Assembly (NCBI GenBank): GCA_023078685.1
Contig: JALGAS010000005.1
Location: 4,774,001-4,838,000 of the forward strand
DNA: 64,000 nucleotides
Direction: 5' to 3'
Source of the DNA: Neopestalotiopsis rosae
Taxonomy: Eukaryota; Ascomycota; Sordariomycetes; Amphisphaeriales; Sporocadaceae
The notes under the pieces were generated by a model. It did no database searches. It was not told the DNA's origin and was given only the letters and a program-made list of their open reading frames with translations. Made by a program: the position numbers and the translations under genes. Shown one piece after another: positions 32,722-44,449 of the stretch (position 1 is its first letter; every line of letters begins with the position of its first letter).

Positions 32722-34024
32722 GGTGGCTAGTTTGCAAAGAATATGCTCGGGGCGAATCGACGTTGGATGCTTTGCAACAATGATAAAAGATATTCGAATT
32801 TGGGGGTTTGATGTTGTTGTACTAGTGCGTGCTCGTCACAATGAGAGACTCGACCGTTAGGATTTCCAGTTGTCGCAGGAACCACTGGGCAGTAAGTCGG
32901 TGTCGGGGAAATCGGGCCCTGGGTTTGTCACGTTGGCGTTGGCGGCCAGGCGGAGGCAGCCGAGGTGACAAGTGGTCGGTGTCGCTGGAAAGCAGAAATT
33001 CAGGAGTTCAGTCAGAAACAGGTAACAAGGACTGTCAACAATGAGACTGGCCAGAGGAGAGAGACGATGCGACCAGCGAAGAGCTTCTAAGCCGAGTTTG
33101 CGGTTTATTGAGCAAATAGTAAAGAGAAATGCAGTGAATATACGGAATGCCGACGATGATCACTTCACAAAAGCAACAAGGAAGTGTGCGGTTTTTGGTT
33201 CTTGGGCTATTTTGCATGTACCAACTCTTACTGTTTCGAAAACTACGCCATCGGCCAAGTATTTTGGTTGTTTCGCTGCATCACCCCTGCCGACCACCTT
33301 CTTGCCCTCCAAGCCTGCCTGCTGTTCCCGTCCCCCTTTGCCTGCTGTAGAAAAAAAAAGTGTCCCCAAAAGCTCATTTCCAGTTTACCAGGTTGGGCAC
33401 TTGCCGTTACTGAGATCATGCCCCCACATGGGTCCAATTAGCGCTGCTGCGGGTATTCCCAAAAAGCTACGTTCGGCAACCTTGGGCACCTAGGCGTCTC
33501 ATAGGTCCCATAGGGTTCCTGAGGCCCGCCAAAAGCCCACTATCCAGCGTGCGCTGGCCGGCCACGGAGCCGTTTGAGGGCCCTACGACCTTAATAATGT
33601 AGCGGGCGCATGGACCATTTTAGAAGCAAACGGAGCTTGTGAAAGGCAGCTGCAAGCATGACGCAGGCCAACCATAGTACGTAGTAGACGCACCTCGAAC
33701 GCCTACTCGACTTACTACCGCCGCCTACCTCGTGAGGATATTCAGAGCTTGGGAATTTAGAACACGTTTCCCCATTCACAAAATCCGACATTTGTGAAAA
33801 AAAGGCGCAAAACCAAAACATAGAATATCATTTCTATTTATAATCGCAGTGGAGCGCTAATCTCCTCTGTCCGGACATCAAGGGGATCATTGCATTCGAT
33901 CCACGTTTTTCAAACATCGTTTCTTCATACTACCAGACTACGTACCTTATTAGTGCGGAGCTGCGCAAATCATCACACAAAGGACCCCAGCCGCGAGTAA
34001 AGGGTATATCGATCTGTCGCCAAG
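32722..34024. promoter_or_regulatory. 1.3-kb divergent promoter (VAP / UBX gene)
   Basis: No gene is recognised between the two divergent start codons. Scattered open frames lack family motifs. It presumably contains two promoters and 5' UTRs. Confidence 0.5.
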
Positions 34025-35138
34025 ATGTCTTCCGATCTCGATACCCTCCTGGAGATGGGCTTTGACAAGTCACGTGCTGAACTCGCCGTGAAGAAGGGTG
34101 GTGGATGTAAGTGATACCCCTCCCCTTCTTCAAAATGTGTATAGCAGAGGTTAACCTGCTTGGTAGTGGAGGGGGCTATGAACTGGCTGGAGAAGACACA
34201 GGACACACCTCTCGATGAATTGGAGGCTGAGGAGGCTGCTGGACCGTCGACGGCGGCTCTGGACGAAGGTCAAGTTGCCAAGTCCATCGTTTGCAATGAT
34301 TGTGGCAAGAAGTTCCGCAACCAGGAGCTTGCTGGCTTTCACGCTGAGAAGACGTGTGTACTACATATCGGCAGGGATTGGTTTCACACGTGCTAATTAC
34401 TAGAGCAGTGGTCACGATGACTTTGCAGAGTCCATTGACGAGATCGCTCCCCTGACCGAAGAGGAGAAGAAGGCACGCCTGCAAGAGATGCGCAGCAAGC
34501 TCGCCGAGAAGAGAGCCGCACAAGCAGTCAAGGACAAGGAGGATGCTCGAGCCAACGAGGTACGTTAAACTATCTATCAAGTTGGCATGACACAGGAAGA
34601 TATTACCAAACTTCCATGCTAATGCTTAAGACAGAAAATCCGCCAGAAGGCTACACAGGAAAGCCAGGACGTCAAGGAGGAGCTCCAGCGCAAGCAGCAG
34701 ATCAAGGACGCTGCCAAGAAGCGCCAGGAGAAGATCGATGACATCGAGGCCAAGAAGCGTATCAAGGCCAAGATCGAGGCCGACAAGGAGGAGAGACGAC
34801 GCAAGGCTGAGCAGGCCAAGGCCCTCCGCGAGGGCAAGCCCGACCCGGCCCTAGCAGGTTCGTCCGCACCCGCTGCCGCTGCGCCTCCTGCTGCGAAGCC
34901 AGCCGTCAACCATTCCGAGGCTCGTCTGAGAGTCCAAACATCGGCCGGAAACATCATGAAGACCCTCCCCGCAGAGACCACCCTGTTCGAGCTTGCCCAG
35001 CAATTGCAAAGCGAGAATGGAGTGACAGTGAACAAGTTCAGCATGAACTTCCCGAGGAAGGTTTTCGAGGGCGTAGATATGGGCAAGACGCTCAAGGAGG
35101 CGGGCCTTGTGCCCAGCGCTGCCTTGATCGCGCAGTAG
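34025..35138 (+). CDS. UBA-C2H2-UBX domain protein (Cdc48/p97 cofactor type)
   Basis: Four exons: 34025-34106, 34167-34353, 34409-34559 and 34635-35138, 307 aa. The N-terminal UBA domain (DLDTLLEMGFDKSRAELAVK ... LEGAMNWL) should bind ubiquitin. A C2H2 zinc finger (CNDCGKKF ... H-x5-H) at about residues 67-90 has its last histidine supplied across intron 2. A long charged helix with EEKKARLQEMRSKLAEKR and KKRQEKIDDIEAKKRIKAK follows. The UBX fold is at the C-terminus (SEARLRVQTSAGNIMKTLP to GLVPSAALIAQ). UBX domains dock on Cdc48. The architecture fits an adaptor delivering ubiquitylated substrates, as in SAKS1/UBXN1-like proteins. Function is inferred from domains. Confidence 0.92.
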
Positions 35139-36119
35139 AGAGGCATTGTCAGACGGCCCAGCGCGGTAGTCCGTCCATCAATCCTCGGGAAGCGCTTGCG
35201 TTGGGTGGAAGGAGACGTTTCGGAAAGGAAACGTATTCGCTTGGACGAATCACCTGGCCTCCAGGATACGGATGAGTCTAGTAGTGGTGGTCCATGGTCT
35301 TCTACCACAGATACCGATAGCGATCTAGATTCAGCTACAGATTCAGATCCAGGGACAGAAACAGAAACTAATGAACAAAACGTATAATCATCTGTTATTT
35401 GGCGTTGATGTGCTTCATTCTAGCAAAGGCTTCTACACGATTGAAACACTGCTTCCAGTATGTAAACGACCTGATAGTGGAATGTGTGGCTTCTGGTCAT
35501 TTGCAGCCCCTAGAACTTGTGCAATGGATCGTGGCTATCCATGTAGTTCATCAGCAGTAAGTTCACCATACCCAAGTCAACATGCTGCCGGCGTCCCACA
35601 GCGTACCGTGAGCACAATTATCCGGAAACATTCGACATGATGTGGCAGGAATAACAAACTACATGGAGCACCACGAGTAACTACTCCAGTCGCGGAAGTT
35701 TGGCAGCATTCGACCAGATGCGACTAGTGGACACATCCAGGCCCAGTATCAGGTAGATGGCCAACTTCGAGAACAATGAAGTCCTGACTTGGTGAGGCGA
35801 GATTGGCCATCTGGAACTTGAGAACCACGTTCAATTCAAAACCCATCTGACAAGCTTGGTTGTTCATTTCTGAAAGCGCATCATCATATTACTCTATATG
35901 CTGAGCGACCTCAATGTAAGTCCCAAGGCATCCGGACTCTTTTTGCCATAGCCTCCTTCACGCCACACCGGTGAATGCGGTGTTTAAGTAAACCCCAAAG
36001 CCCATGCAGTGCGAATACAAAGGGAAAAGTTGGCGACGGAACAGATCGTCGGAAGAGGTCGTGTGAAGGGTTGATTTTGTTCGTGGAGATCGTGACATTG
36101 ATAGGTGGTAGTAAACCGC
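35139..36119. other. Intergenic stretch, 1 kb
   Basis: 3' flanks of the convergent UBX and P1 genes. At about 35300-35370 the DNA is a degenerate GAYACAGA-like low-complexity tract. In one frame it reads as an acidic Asp/Ser/Thr stretch, but it has no other coding support. Confidence 0.5.
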
Positions 36120-36715
36120 TTAGTCGAACAGACCGAATCCCATATCCTCGTCGGACTCCTCCTTCTCCTCCTCCTTCTCCTCGGCGGCGGCCTCAGCCTC
36201 ACCACCAGCGGCAGCGGCGCCGCCGGCAGCAGGGCCAGCGGCGGCAGCACCACCACCGGAGCCAATGTTCGACAGAAGCTCCTTCACGTCCTTGCCCTCA
36301 AGAGCCTGTAGATTGATTTCGCGTTAGTTCTCAAAGTTCCTCCACTTTGCGCGTGGTCCTCCAGGTCGCTTCAGATCGTGGTCCCCGAAGTCCAATCGCG
36401 CAGAAAATTCAAACAGCGGAATGTCGTACCTTGGCGAACAGGGAGGTCCAGATGGGCTCGACATCAGTGATCTTGGCAGCCTTGATCAGGGTCTGGAGCT
36501 TGTCGGCCTAGAAATAAAGTGAAGTCTGTCAGTCGATGCTGTCCGTATTTCCCGTGTCTTGAATTCCAATCCCAAATATCTCGTGTCGGTCCTCCCAATT
36601 TTTTTTCTTTGCTCGTGTCGCGGGGCGCAAAGTTTTAAAAACGTACAGTGATCTCGACACCGTCATCGGCGAGGATGAGGGCGGCGTAAGAGGAAGCCAG
36701 CTCAGCGTTCGACAT
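36120..36715 (-). CDS. 60S acidic ribosomal protein P1
   Basis: Three exons: 36647-36715, 36430-36507 and 36120-36305, 110 aa. The N-terminal helical dimerisation part reads [30 protein letters not shown] and [20 protein letters not shown]. An Ala/Gly-rich hinge follows, then the invariant acidic tail ending [13 protein letters not shown], which recruits elongation factors to the ribosomal stalk. P1 forms heterodimers with P2 on P0. The length is exactly that of fungal P1. The two introns early in a short ribosomal-protein gene are usual for filamentous fungi. Confidence 0.97.
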
Positions 36716-37908
36716 TGTGAATGATGTGCTGCGAAGGGACAGACGATTGGGTTGTTGGGCGGTTGCGTTGCGTTGATCGACTGGTCGTAAATGGCTGTCT
36801 GAATATGCTTGCGATGCGGTTTTGCTGGAGTCGATGCCGGAGCCCACCAAGCTGGAAATTTCGAGGGTTTGAGGGCCCTAAGCGGTTGTGCGGATTTTCG
36901 TTGGCCCGATTCTTTTTTCCTTGGGGCACCTCGACCTCGGGAGTGCACTAATTTGATTGGCCTGGAACCAGTTTTGAGGCAGACCAATGGAAAAGAGTAA
37001 GAAGTGGATCCGGTCTTTTTTGGCTTGGCTGCACTGGGCCGCTGGAGACAACGGGACCCCCAAGCCCCATGCACGGTCAGCTCTTGCTCCAGCGCGCAAG
37101 ACATCAAACGTGCGCCTGACATTTGTAAGGTAATGAGAATACTGTTCTTGCCCCGCCATGAGTTTCGGCGTTATCGATTGCAGCATCCATTCCCTCCCTC
37201 AAACCTCGTCATCGCCCCACCTCTGCCCGACCTGGCCGCGCCTGCAGATGTCGTGGAATTCAAGCTGGCGATTGACATTACAAACGCCCAATACCAGCGC
37301 TGCATCAAGGACGCGGGTGCTTTTTTAGCCAAGGACTCTTTCTACTGCATGATAGAACGTGCTTGAGACCCCTGGAAAAACAGTTTTTTTTTTCTATTGT
37401 TGCATTTGGGATTGGTTTTCTCGACGAACAACTTTGAGAAACAACTTCATTCTTCTTCAACGCACGAATCTCGGCATTTACATAGCAGCTATTCCGTACT
37501 ACTGCTCCATTCTTAGGCTGTATGGAGAAGCACTGACTTGGCCCAAATACCTACCCAAGCTACGGCATCTCGCAAAGTACAACATACAATTTCTCCCCTC
37601 CAAGGAATCCATCACTCCGGTATTTCCAACACATCGCAGTTACACATACTCTGAGAGGCGTCGCCAAGAGACTTCGTATCCTCTCGCAAACTGGGCTTAC
37701 TGCAGCTAGACTTTACCGTCTGGGCCTGGCCATTTCTTTGGGCGCCTCCATATTAGCTTCCTTCTCTGCATACTGACCATTGCCATCACCGGACAAAGAA
37801 GTACGCCGGGGTGAGGGGTCCCAAAACTCTCTTTCCGTTGACGATAGCCGAGAACCAACTTTGCATCGCGTTTTCACCTTCACAGCTGTGCAGCACCACA
37901 CGATCAAG
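36716..37908. promoter_or_regulatory. 1.2-kb divergent promoter (P1 / DUF2408 gene)
   Basis: No gene is seen. Open frames such as the one at 37004-37366 lack motifs and overlap the ribosomal-protein promoter. The motif GGGCCCTAA/TGAGGGCCC at about 36871 resembles elements often found in ribosomal-protein promoters. Confidence 0.45.
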
Positions 37909-39524
37909 ATGGACACACCCAAGTTTCCGCCCCCAAGCAATGAAGGGGAGCAGGAGATACTGCAAAACCTGGAGCTTGTGTTGGCGCAACTCCAGATTCG
38001 CAGAGCCGACCGCGCCAACTATGTCCGATCTCAAGATGTTATGGAGCTATATGACCAAACCATCGAACAAGTTCGCAAACTTACCGAGTTGAGGCAAGGC
38101 AAGAAGGTTGCAGAGAACCGAGGTATGCGAGGCAGCTCTTCCCCCATATTGCAACTCTCATACTAACATACCGAAAGTTGATAGAGTGGTGGACAGCTGT
38201 TTCCAATTGCTTTCACTGTTTTTCATGACCATCGGCCGAAACAATGAGGCGCCCGCTGCTTATGCGTTGACATCCACAATCAAGAGATTACTCGATCACC
38301 TCGCCGAAGCCGATTTGTTCTCCGAAAAGGACATCGCCAGCATGGGACACACACTCGAGCGCATCACGGAAAACATGCGAAAGAAGCCAACAGACAAGTA
38401 CCTCGAGAGTCTATTATCCAAGCGCATAGAGCGATGCCATGAGTCACTAGACAACCTCAAGAGCAGACTTCAGAACTATGCTCAGCCTATCCGGGCGACA
38501 TATGAGAAGCTCGTCTCCATACTGCGGCAAATGGCTGCCATCAATACCAAGTCAAAGGTACACCCAGTCTGCGCGCATTGGCTTTTACACCACAGGCTAA
38601 CCAGCTTTGTAGTTTAAACCAGAAGATATACATAAGATGCAGAAGCAACTAAAGGAAATCGACAGCCAGCGCGTCGATGGAAAGTTTGTGGACTCTGATG
38701 GCAATGTCCTTGCCGGCAGCGAACAAGTTTCATCCTTGTGGGATCGCTGCCAGAAGTACACTGAGATAGTGCTCGAGAGGTTAGTCATGGTCTGTCATTA
38801 GTGCCGTCTCCTGTCTAACCCTTATATCACAGAGCGGGCCACTTTCCAGAAGAGTGGAAACCGCTGTACAGCACTCTCGTCGGCATTCGCAACGAGCTCG
38901 ACAAGTTATCTTTGACGCAGGCTTGGTCTCTGCGAGAGACTGATCTGTACGACTACCAACGACAACTCGACAAGCTTGACGAGAGCAGAGTTGAAGGCAA
39001 CTGGATTGACGAAAAGGGCCAGCCGGCTGAGCTCTATGTGCAACGGGTACGTATCCAGAATACTATGATTTGATGTCGGAAACTGACAGATCGTGCCACA
39101 GACACTACTTTATCTCATTCGAAGAAGCTACGGCTACATCTATCACCTCATGATATCGTCCGAGCCCGTTTCGGAAGCTCTTTTACCAGTTTACAATCAA
39201 CTTCAAACACTGAAACGGTGCTTGATCGAGGTGGAGGCCAATGGTGGTGTGTCATCTGCCAGAGAACTTTTCCCATACAGCATGAAGGTATGTGACTTCT
39301 CGGACCTATGATACTCAATTTGTAGATGCTGATCATGTTTTTAGCTGAATTCGATTGACAACTTGCAAAAAGATGGCAAGTTTATGGTTGGTGGAGACAT
39401 CCCGGAGGGTCAGGGAAGCGTCAAGGAGCTCCTTGATGAGTGCTTTGAGCGCTGCTACAAGTTGAGAGTCGACGCCGCAGCTGCCGAGGAGGAGAATACC
39501 ATTGGCGGGAACGGGAGGGACTAG
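37909..39524 (+). CDS. DUF2408/UPF0662 family protein
   Basis: Six exons: 37909-38122, 38178-38557, 38613-38779, 38833-39046, 39102-39287 and 39345-39524, 446 aa. Every join keeps frame. The protein is almost wholly alpha-helical: ILQNLELVLAQLQIRRADR, RVVDSCFQLLSLFFMTIGR, LPVYNQLQTLKRCLIEVEAN. It matches the conserved fungal UPF0662 family (DUF2408), known from fission yeast and aspergilli with no firm biochemical role. No signal peptide or membrane anchor is visible, so it is probably cytosolic. The paralogous-looking repeats KFVDSDGN / NWIDEKG / KFMVGGDIPEG suggest an internally repeated fold. Confidence 0.9.
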
Positions 39525-39816
39525 AGCAACCGAGACCGGTCTCCCGCTCCTGGATTGTCCGATATCTACGATAAGTAAACCTCCGCCTGGAGGCGATCGA
39601 CACAAACGGAGAAGCATGCATATATTCAAAGCGATTGGGATGAGTGTCATTGGGGCATCAGGGCCGCTCACGCGTTACGGATTGTACAATCAGGACTGGT
39701 TCATCTGAGTAGCGACTGGTAAATGGTCATTAGCGCACAGGTGTCTTAATACTTATGCAAACGAATTATCATGGCAAACAAATTTCTATGATTTCCTCCT
39801 GTGCTATGCGGAGTAT

Positions 39817-40542
39817 CTATGGGTATCTAAAGGCAAGTTTGACCTAGTATTCAATGTTAGCAATCCCAAGACACACGGCTCTGAAGAGCTTCTCAAAACT
39901 GGGACTTACAGGCCAAATTTGTGCGTTGTCAACATCCCATACTCCGCTGGTGCTGTAGATATCCTTTCTAAGAATCTCTTTACACGCCTCTACGGACTCG
40001 GCAACCATGACGACCGTGCTGCCATGGAAGCTCCACTTGGCGGCATCAGTGCCTTCTGGCACGTCGTGCAGAGTAGCACCTTTGTTTGGAAATGTCAATG
40101 TCGTTGCTCAAGCTTGCGCACCTTCTATGGATGAGACAATGGGGATCCATACCTCCGACTTTGAAAATACCCTGTTCAACGAGGTCTGTCAGACCCGCGA
40201 AATGCTTCCTAATTGATGGTGTTAGTATGATTTCTCGGAGCAAGAGAGAACAGCACATGAATGGCCATGGAGGAAAGTGATATCGTCTACTTACGGCCTC
40301 ACTTCTAGTCGCTTCTGTTGCGCTCCGGCCTTGTCGGGGATGACGACGAGAAACTCGTACTTGCCAGCCGGCGGAGTCGTAATGGCGGGTCTGGAGGCGT
40401 CTGAAGACATGGCGCGGTGGATGACAGTGGGTTGTCGTAAGGGAGTTGCAACACTGGAACGTGTGATGAGCGTACTTCTGTGGATTGAGGAAGTCGTTCT
40501 GAAGAGTGACCGGGCAGGAAGCAGGCTGAAGGGGCGAGCCAT
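39817..40542 (-). CDS. YCII-related domain protein, probably mitochondrial
   Basis: Four exons: 40295-40542, 40153-40208, 39910-40079 and 39817-39843, 166 aa. The first ~45 residues are Arg/Ser/Leu-rich without acids (MARPFSLLPARSLFRTTSSI), a typical mitochondrial presequence. A second ATG (MSSDASRP) could give a cytosolic form. The YCII fold follows: KYEFLVVIPDKAGAQQKRLEVRPKHF, GGATLHDVPEG, GSTVVMVAES and DIYSTSGVWDVDNAQIWPV, ending KLAFRYP. The last exon of only 9 codons is needed for the usual family end. The ferredoxin-like family has no general biochemical function. A conserved fungal homologue is likely. Confidence 0.88.
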
Positions 40543-41856
40543 GGCTATGGGAGGTTAAATAAAGAGAAGGTATTTCGCTTGGAAAGTATATACAGGTCCA
40601 GAGTGAGCACTAATTGGCGGGCCATGAACCACTTGAGCAGTTGCGACGTCGGGGTAAATCTTCCCTTGTAATTGATCTAGGTGCGCGCCCTTCAGGAGGA
40701 GACTGTAGTGACCAAATAATATACATGTGTACATATTCACCCCCAAACCCCCGCAATTGGCGGCAGCAACCATGGCGGAGCTTTCCCGCATAACAATGTG
40801 GGGTCGTTCGGAGCTGTATCTTGCAGCTGAAATCAAGACCTGGGCTTGGCATTTTACCTTCCTACCGACATATCGACCTTCTAGCATAAGTTGCACCTAT
40901 TACGTAATGAATCCTGTTCTGAGGAAGGCTCAGATATCATGTATTTGGTCGTAATTCTCGTGTGCATATGTTTTCATGAGGATAACATGGAATATTCATG
41001 GTTGTTACACGTAAACATTGCACCATTCACGTAACATGATACACGTCCCACTTGAGCAAACTGGAACTCCTCCGTTACCTGGCCCCACAGCTTTCTACAT
41101 AGCCGTTGACACTTATATAACGCGTTGTACGAGCTCGAGAATAGCTTACGCATTCCAGTGCTCAAACTGAGAATAGAAGAGATTCAGTTTGTCGGTAGGC
41201 ACACATAGGATTTTTCAATGTCGCACAACAGCTGTATAAGTTCAGCTCACTCGACATTAGTTGACCATTTGTGCAGCTAATGTGCAAGATATACAATTAT
41301 CTGGTCGCATGGAAGACTTCATCATGTCTCGTGTAAGCGAGCCGAGCACCAAAGATTGGACTGTTATGTTATTTTCCAACCATATGAATACGGTCACGGC
41401 ATAACGGAACAGCTATTGCATTATGAGTGAGCCCTGGGGCAGTTGTGCAGAAGTGTAGCTCCCGATTTCCTGTACTCGCAAGTACATCGAGGCTCAAGAC
41501 CCGTATGCTTGAGAAAAGATGTAGGAGCAAGAGCTATGAAGCCAGGCTTGCATCAGATGCATCCAAGAACCTAACGTCCCCGCCAGCGGTAATCGCGAGG
41601 CTCGCAAGTCGTCCTGCCTGCTTGCGAACGGAATCACATCATGTCAATCAATGTCAACAATCCATTGTAGACGTCAATAGAGACCACCCTCAACCATATC
41701 ACAGATATACTTCTACATACGAACGGGGTATTGCTACATGCGCACCGGACATCCTGAATCGCACATATACTGTACGCGTCTGTAAGTACTGCTTTCCCTT
41801 CTACATCTTGCGCTTGATTCTTTGGTTGACAGAAGCACTCCTAGAAATTAGAGAAC
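40543..41856. other. 1.3-kb intergenic stretch
   Basis: Upstream of the YCII gene and of a weakly supported ORF at 41857. It is AT-rich with only short open frames. No RNA or mobile element is recognised. Confidence 0.5.
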
Positions 41857-42315
41857 ATGGAAAACTCATCAAATGCCGGCGAGAAGCGTCAACGAGAGAC
41901 CGACGAGGATAAAGACACTTCCAATCCCAAGCAAGCCATGATAGAAAGTGACAGCAACCGCGATGTCCGCCAGCCGTCTCCTGCTGCAGTAGACGACATT
42001 TGCTTCATTCTCAGGGATGGGAACGTTACAATCGCCAAAAGAAACCTGTTTTGCTTTCGTCTCGATCAAGTTTTTTGCCCGACAACTCTCCCAGTGGCTA
42101 TTCTAGAATGGGCACGCAAAGAACTACCGTTTCGCTTCTGGTTTTCCACGGCAGAACAATGTGATTGCATCGAAGACGAAACCCAATTACGTACATGGCT
42201 GGCCAAGATTAGCACAAATGCCGGTGGCTACGAGTCGAACGTGGAGCACGATCTCTATAATATTTATATTGACGTCAATGACCCCTTGGACAGCATTGAA
42301 TCACTTCCCCCATAA
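41857..42315 (+). CDS. Possible small hypothetical protein, 152 aa
   Basis: An uninterrupted frame from ATG to stop. A charged N-terminus (MENSSNAGEKRQRETDEDKD) leads into a mixed alpha/beta-looking region (DDICFILRDGNVTIAKRNLF, PVAILEWARKELPFRFWFS). No family is recognised. Composition looks protein-like and no competing frame is as good, but there is no splice or homology support. It could be chance or one exon of a larger gene. Confidence 0.4.
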   Translation: MENSSNAGEKRQRETDEDKDTSNPKQAMIESDSNRDVRQPSPAAVDDICFILRDGNVTIAKRNLFCFRLDQVFCPTTLPVAILEWARKELPFRFWFSTAEQCDCIEDETQLRTWLAKISTNAGGYESNVEHDLYNIYIDVNDPLDSIESLPP

Positions 42316-42725
42316 GTACATGGAATGATTCCTGAAGAACACGCAGAAACAGCATGAAAATACAAAAAGAGATTCGGATAAGATACGTCATCATCGCCAG
42401 CCTGGCCCGAGGGAAACTTTTGGAAGCAGTAAACAGACCTTAAGACTTGAACGTATTATCGTGCTTGTCTTCACCTTGCTCGGCCAATACAACAAAGAGG
42501 TGGATATTGGTTGCATCCAAACAAGGAGGCTTAAAGCAATGTGCAATACTATGGTTGAATAAAGCCAATTTTTTCAGTCTCTCATCTGCTAGATGACACT
42601 GTTTTCGGTACCTATGAGGTTTATTGTGCATGGATTGTATTCATGGTTTTTCTGCGTTACCGTTTGCGTACAGAAAGTCGTATAATCATAGACTGACACG
42701 GAGCCTAGCCTCCTTGTTCATCTAC
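42316..42725. other. Intergenic, no feature seen
   Basis: Convergent flanks of the small hypothetical ORF and the SDR gene. Confidence 0.5.
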
Positions 42726-43644
42726 TCAAGATGTGGCCATGTGTGCACCTCCACTCACGTGAAAAGTCTGGCCAGTCAGCCACTGAGACTCGGGAGACGC
42801 GAGTAATGCTACAACGCCGGCGATATCCTCTGGATGCCCTGGACGTCCCAGAGGACTCATCGCACCGACTTTTTCGTCAATCTCCTCCACAGTGAGACGA
42901 TCGCCTCCCAGAATGTAGTCTTTCGCAGCCTCGGTATACATGTCCGACTTGATTCCTCCTGGTGCAATGCAGTTGACGGTGATTTTGCGCGGGCCAAAAT
43001 CATGGGCGAGGCACTTGACCATGCCGGTGATGGCAGCCTTTGAAGCGCTGTAGATTGCATGACGGGGGACGCCCTGGCCAATGATTAGTCATGTGTGCAG
43101 CAATTATTACATTTTTCCTCCTTCTCTCCTCTACTTACCCAAACCGCAGAGATGGACGAGATCAAGATCAAGCGACCGCCCTCAGTCAAGTACTTGTAAG
43201 CTTCCTGGGCCACAAAATACTGCGCCTTGACATTGACGGCGAGGACTTTATCAATGTCCTCCTCGCGCACCTCCTCAACGTCACCGAAATGCTCAATGCC
43301 CGAGTTGCTCATGACGATGTCGACGCGGCCCAGGTCCGCGACGGCCTGGCGGAAGAGCTGGGCAATGTCTTCGCGCTTGCTGACATCTGCGCGCACGCAA
43401 ATGGCGCGGACGCCGTGCTTTTCGCGGGCAGAGGCTGCGATGGCTTCGGCGGCGCTGGCCGAGTTTACGTAGTTGACTACCACGTCGGCGCCAAAGGAGG
43501 CGAGCTTGAGGGCTATGGCTGCACCTATGCCGCGGCTTGAGCCGGTGACTAGGAGGATGGTTAGTATTTGTGATGAAACCATGAGGTGATAAAGTGCGAC
43601 TGACCAACAGCGACCTTGCCGAGAAGTGGTTGATAGTTAGTCAT
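42726..43644 (-). CDS. Short-chain dehydrogenase/reductase, hydroxynaphthalene/versicolorin reductase type
   Basis: Three exons: 43605-43644, 43139-43548 and 42726-43073, 265 aa. This classical SDR fold has the NADPH motif TGSSRGIG, completed by the first splice, then a serine at the SSIS strand and the YSASK catalytic Tyr/Lys, brought next to SAVW by intron 2. SNSG replaces the usual NNAG. The substrate-side sequence (CIAPGGIKSDMYTEAAKDYI) and the C-terminal LTGQTFHVSGGAHM resemble fungal tri/tetrahydroxynaphthalene and versicolorin reductases, which act on polyketide phenols in melanin or aflatoxin-type pathways. No polyketide synthase lies in the window, so the substrate is open. It lies in tandem with the P450 gene 0.8 kb upstream. 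Confidence 0.9.
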
Positions 43645-44449
43645 TGTGGATAATAGTTTGATTGAGTTGATGCTTTGCCTATTTTATAATGAAGAGGGCT
43701 TGATAGTCATCTTTTGAACTTGGCACCTACGATGTCTTGGCATCATATTTATACACTTGCTCAATATGATGCATAGCAATTCTTGGTTTATTCATCCGGC
43801 GACTATACAAAAGCACGAGCGCCGACTTGGAGTTCTGGTTGTGACATCGTGTGCCGCATTTCCAGCAGGCATATGGTGGCACTGCACTCCAATCGAGAAG
43901 AGGCTGCTCGGGGTTTTGAAAAAACCGCGTTCGGATGAAGTCAATTTGTAAGAGGAAGAATTTGTGTAGGAGCTGGGGAGATAGGTTAGTCTATCGGCGT
44001 TAGGGGACACTTTGCGTGCAATCAGAGTTTCGTTGCAACATGGCTCCTGCGACTATGACGGCCTGACTGTGCTACTATAGTCCTCGGTCTTCGCTTTTAG
44101 CTTTGTTGTCCGTTTAGCGTGTCGGCTTTGTACGTCATGAGCATAGTGCAGCAACACGGCGCCGCCTGCATTTCGGCTTCCGGCCTGCGGCATCAATGTG
44201 GCTGTATCATGCCTATTGATGCATCAGATTACGAAGGAATTATAGATTGTGTTAATATTGTAATCGAGATCATGATCTGCCGCAATGAAGTCTTGCAACA
44301 GAATCCCTTGCAGTTTCAACGAGCCCGCAGCATGCGACGTGACGATTTAGCGTTTAGTGTCTATTGCAAACGGCGCACGCTACTTGGAGGACACTTTCCA
44401 CAGTACCAAGCGAGAAACTATAACTTTGTATTTTTAGGGACTTTGAACT
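43645..44449. other. Intergenic between SDR and P450 genes
   Basis: Promoter of the SDR gene and 3' flank of the P450. No other gene is recognised. Confidence 0.5.

Noticed and set aside
35196..35640. Acidic Asp/Ser/Thr frame and following frame downstream of the UBX gene
   Set aside because: Comes from a degenerate GAYACAGA-like tract in the probable 3' UTR; no other coding support.
37004..37366. 120-codon frame upstream of the DUF2408 gene
   Set aside because: Lies in the ribosomal P1 divergent promoter, lacks motifs and splice logic.
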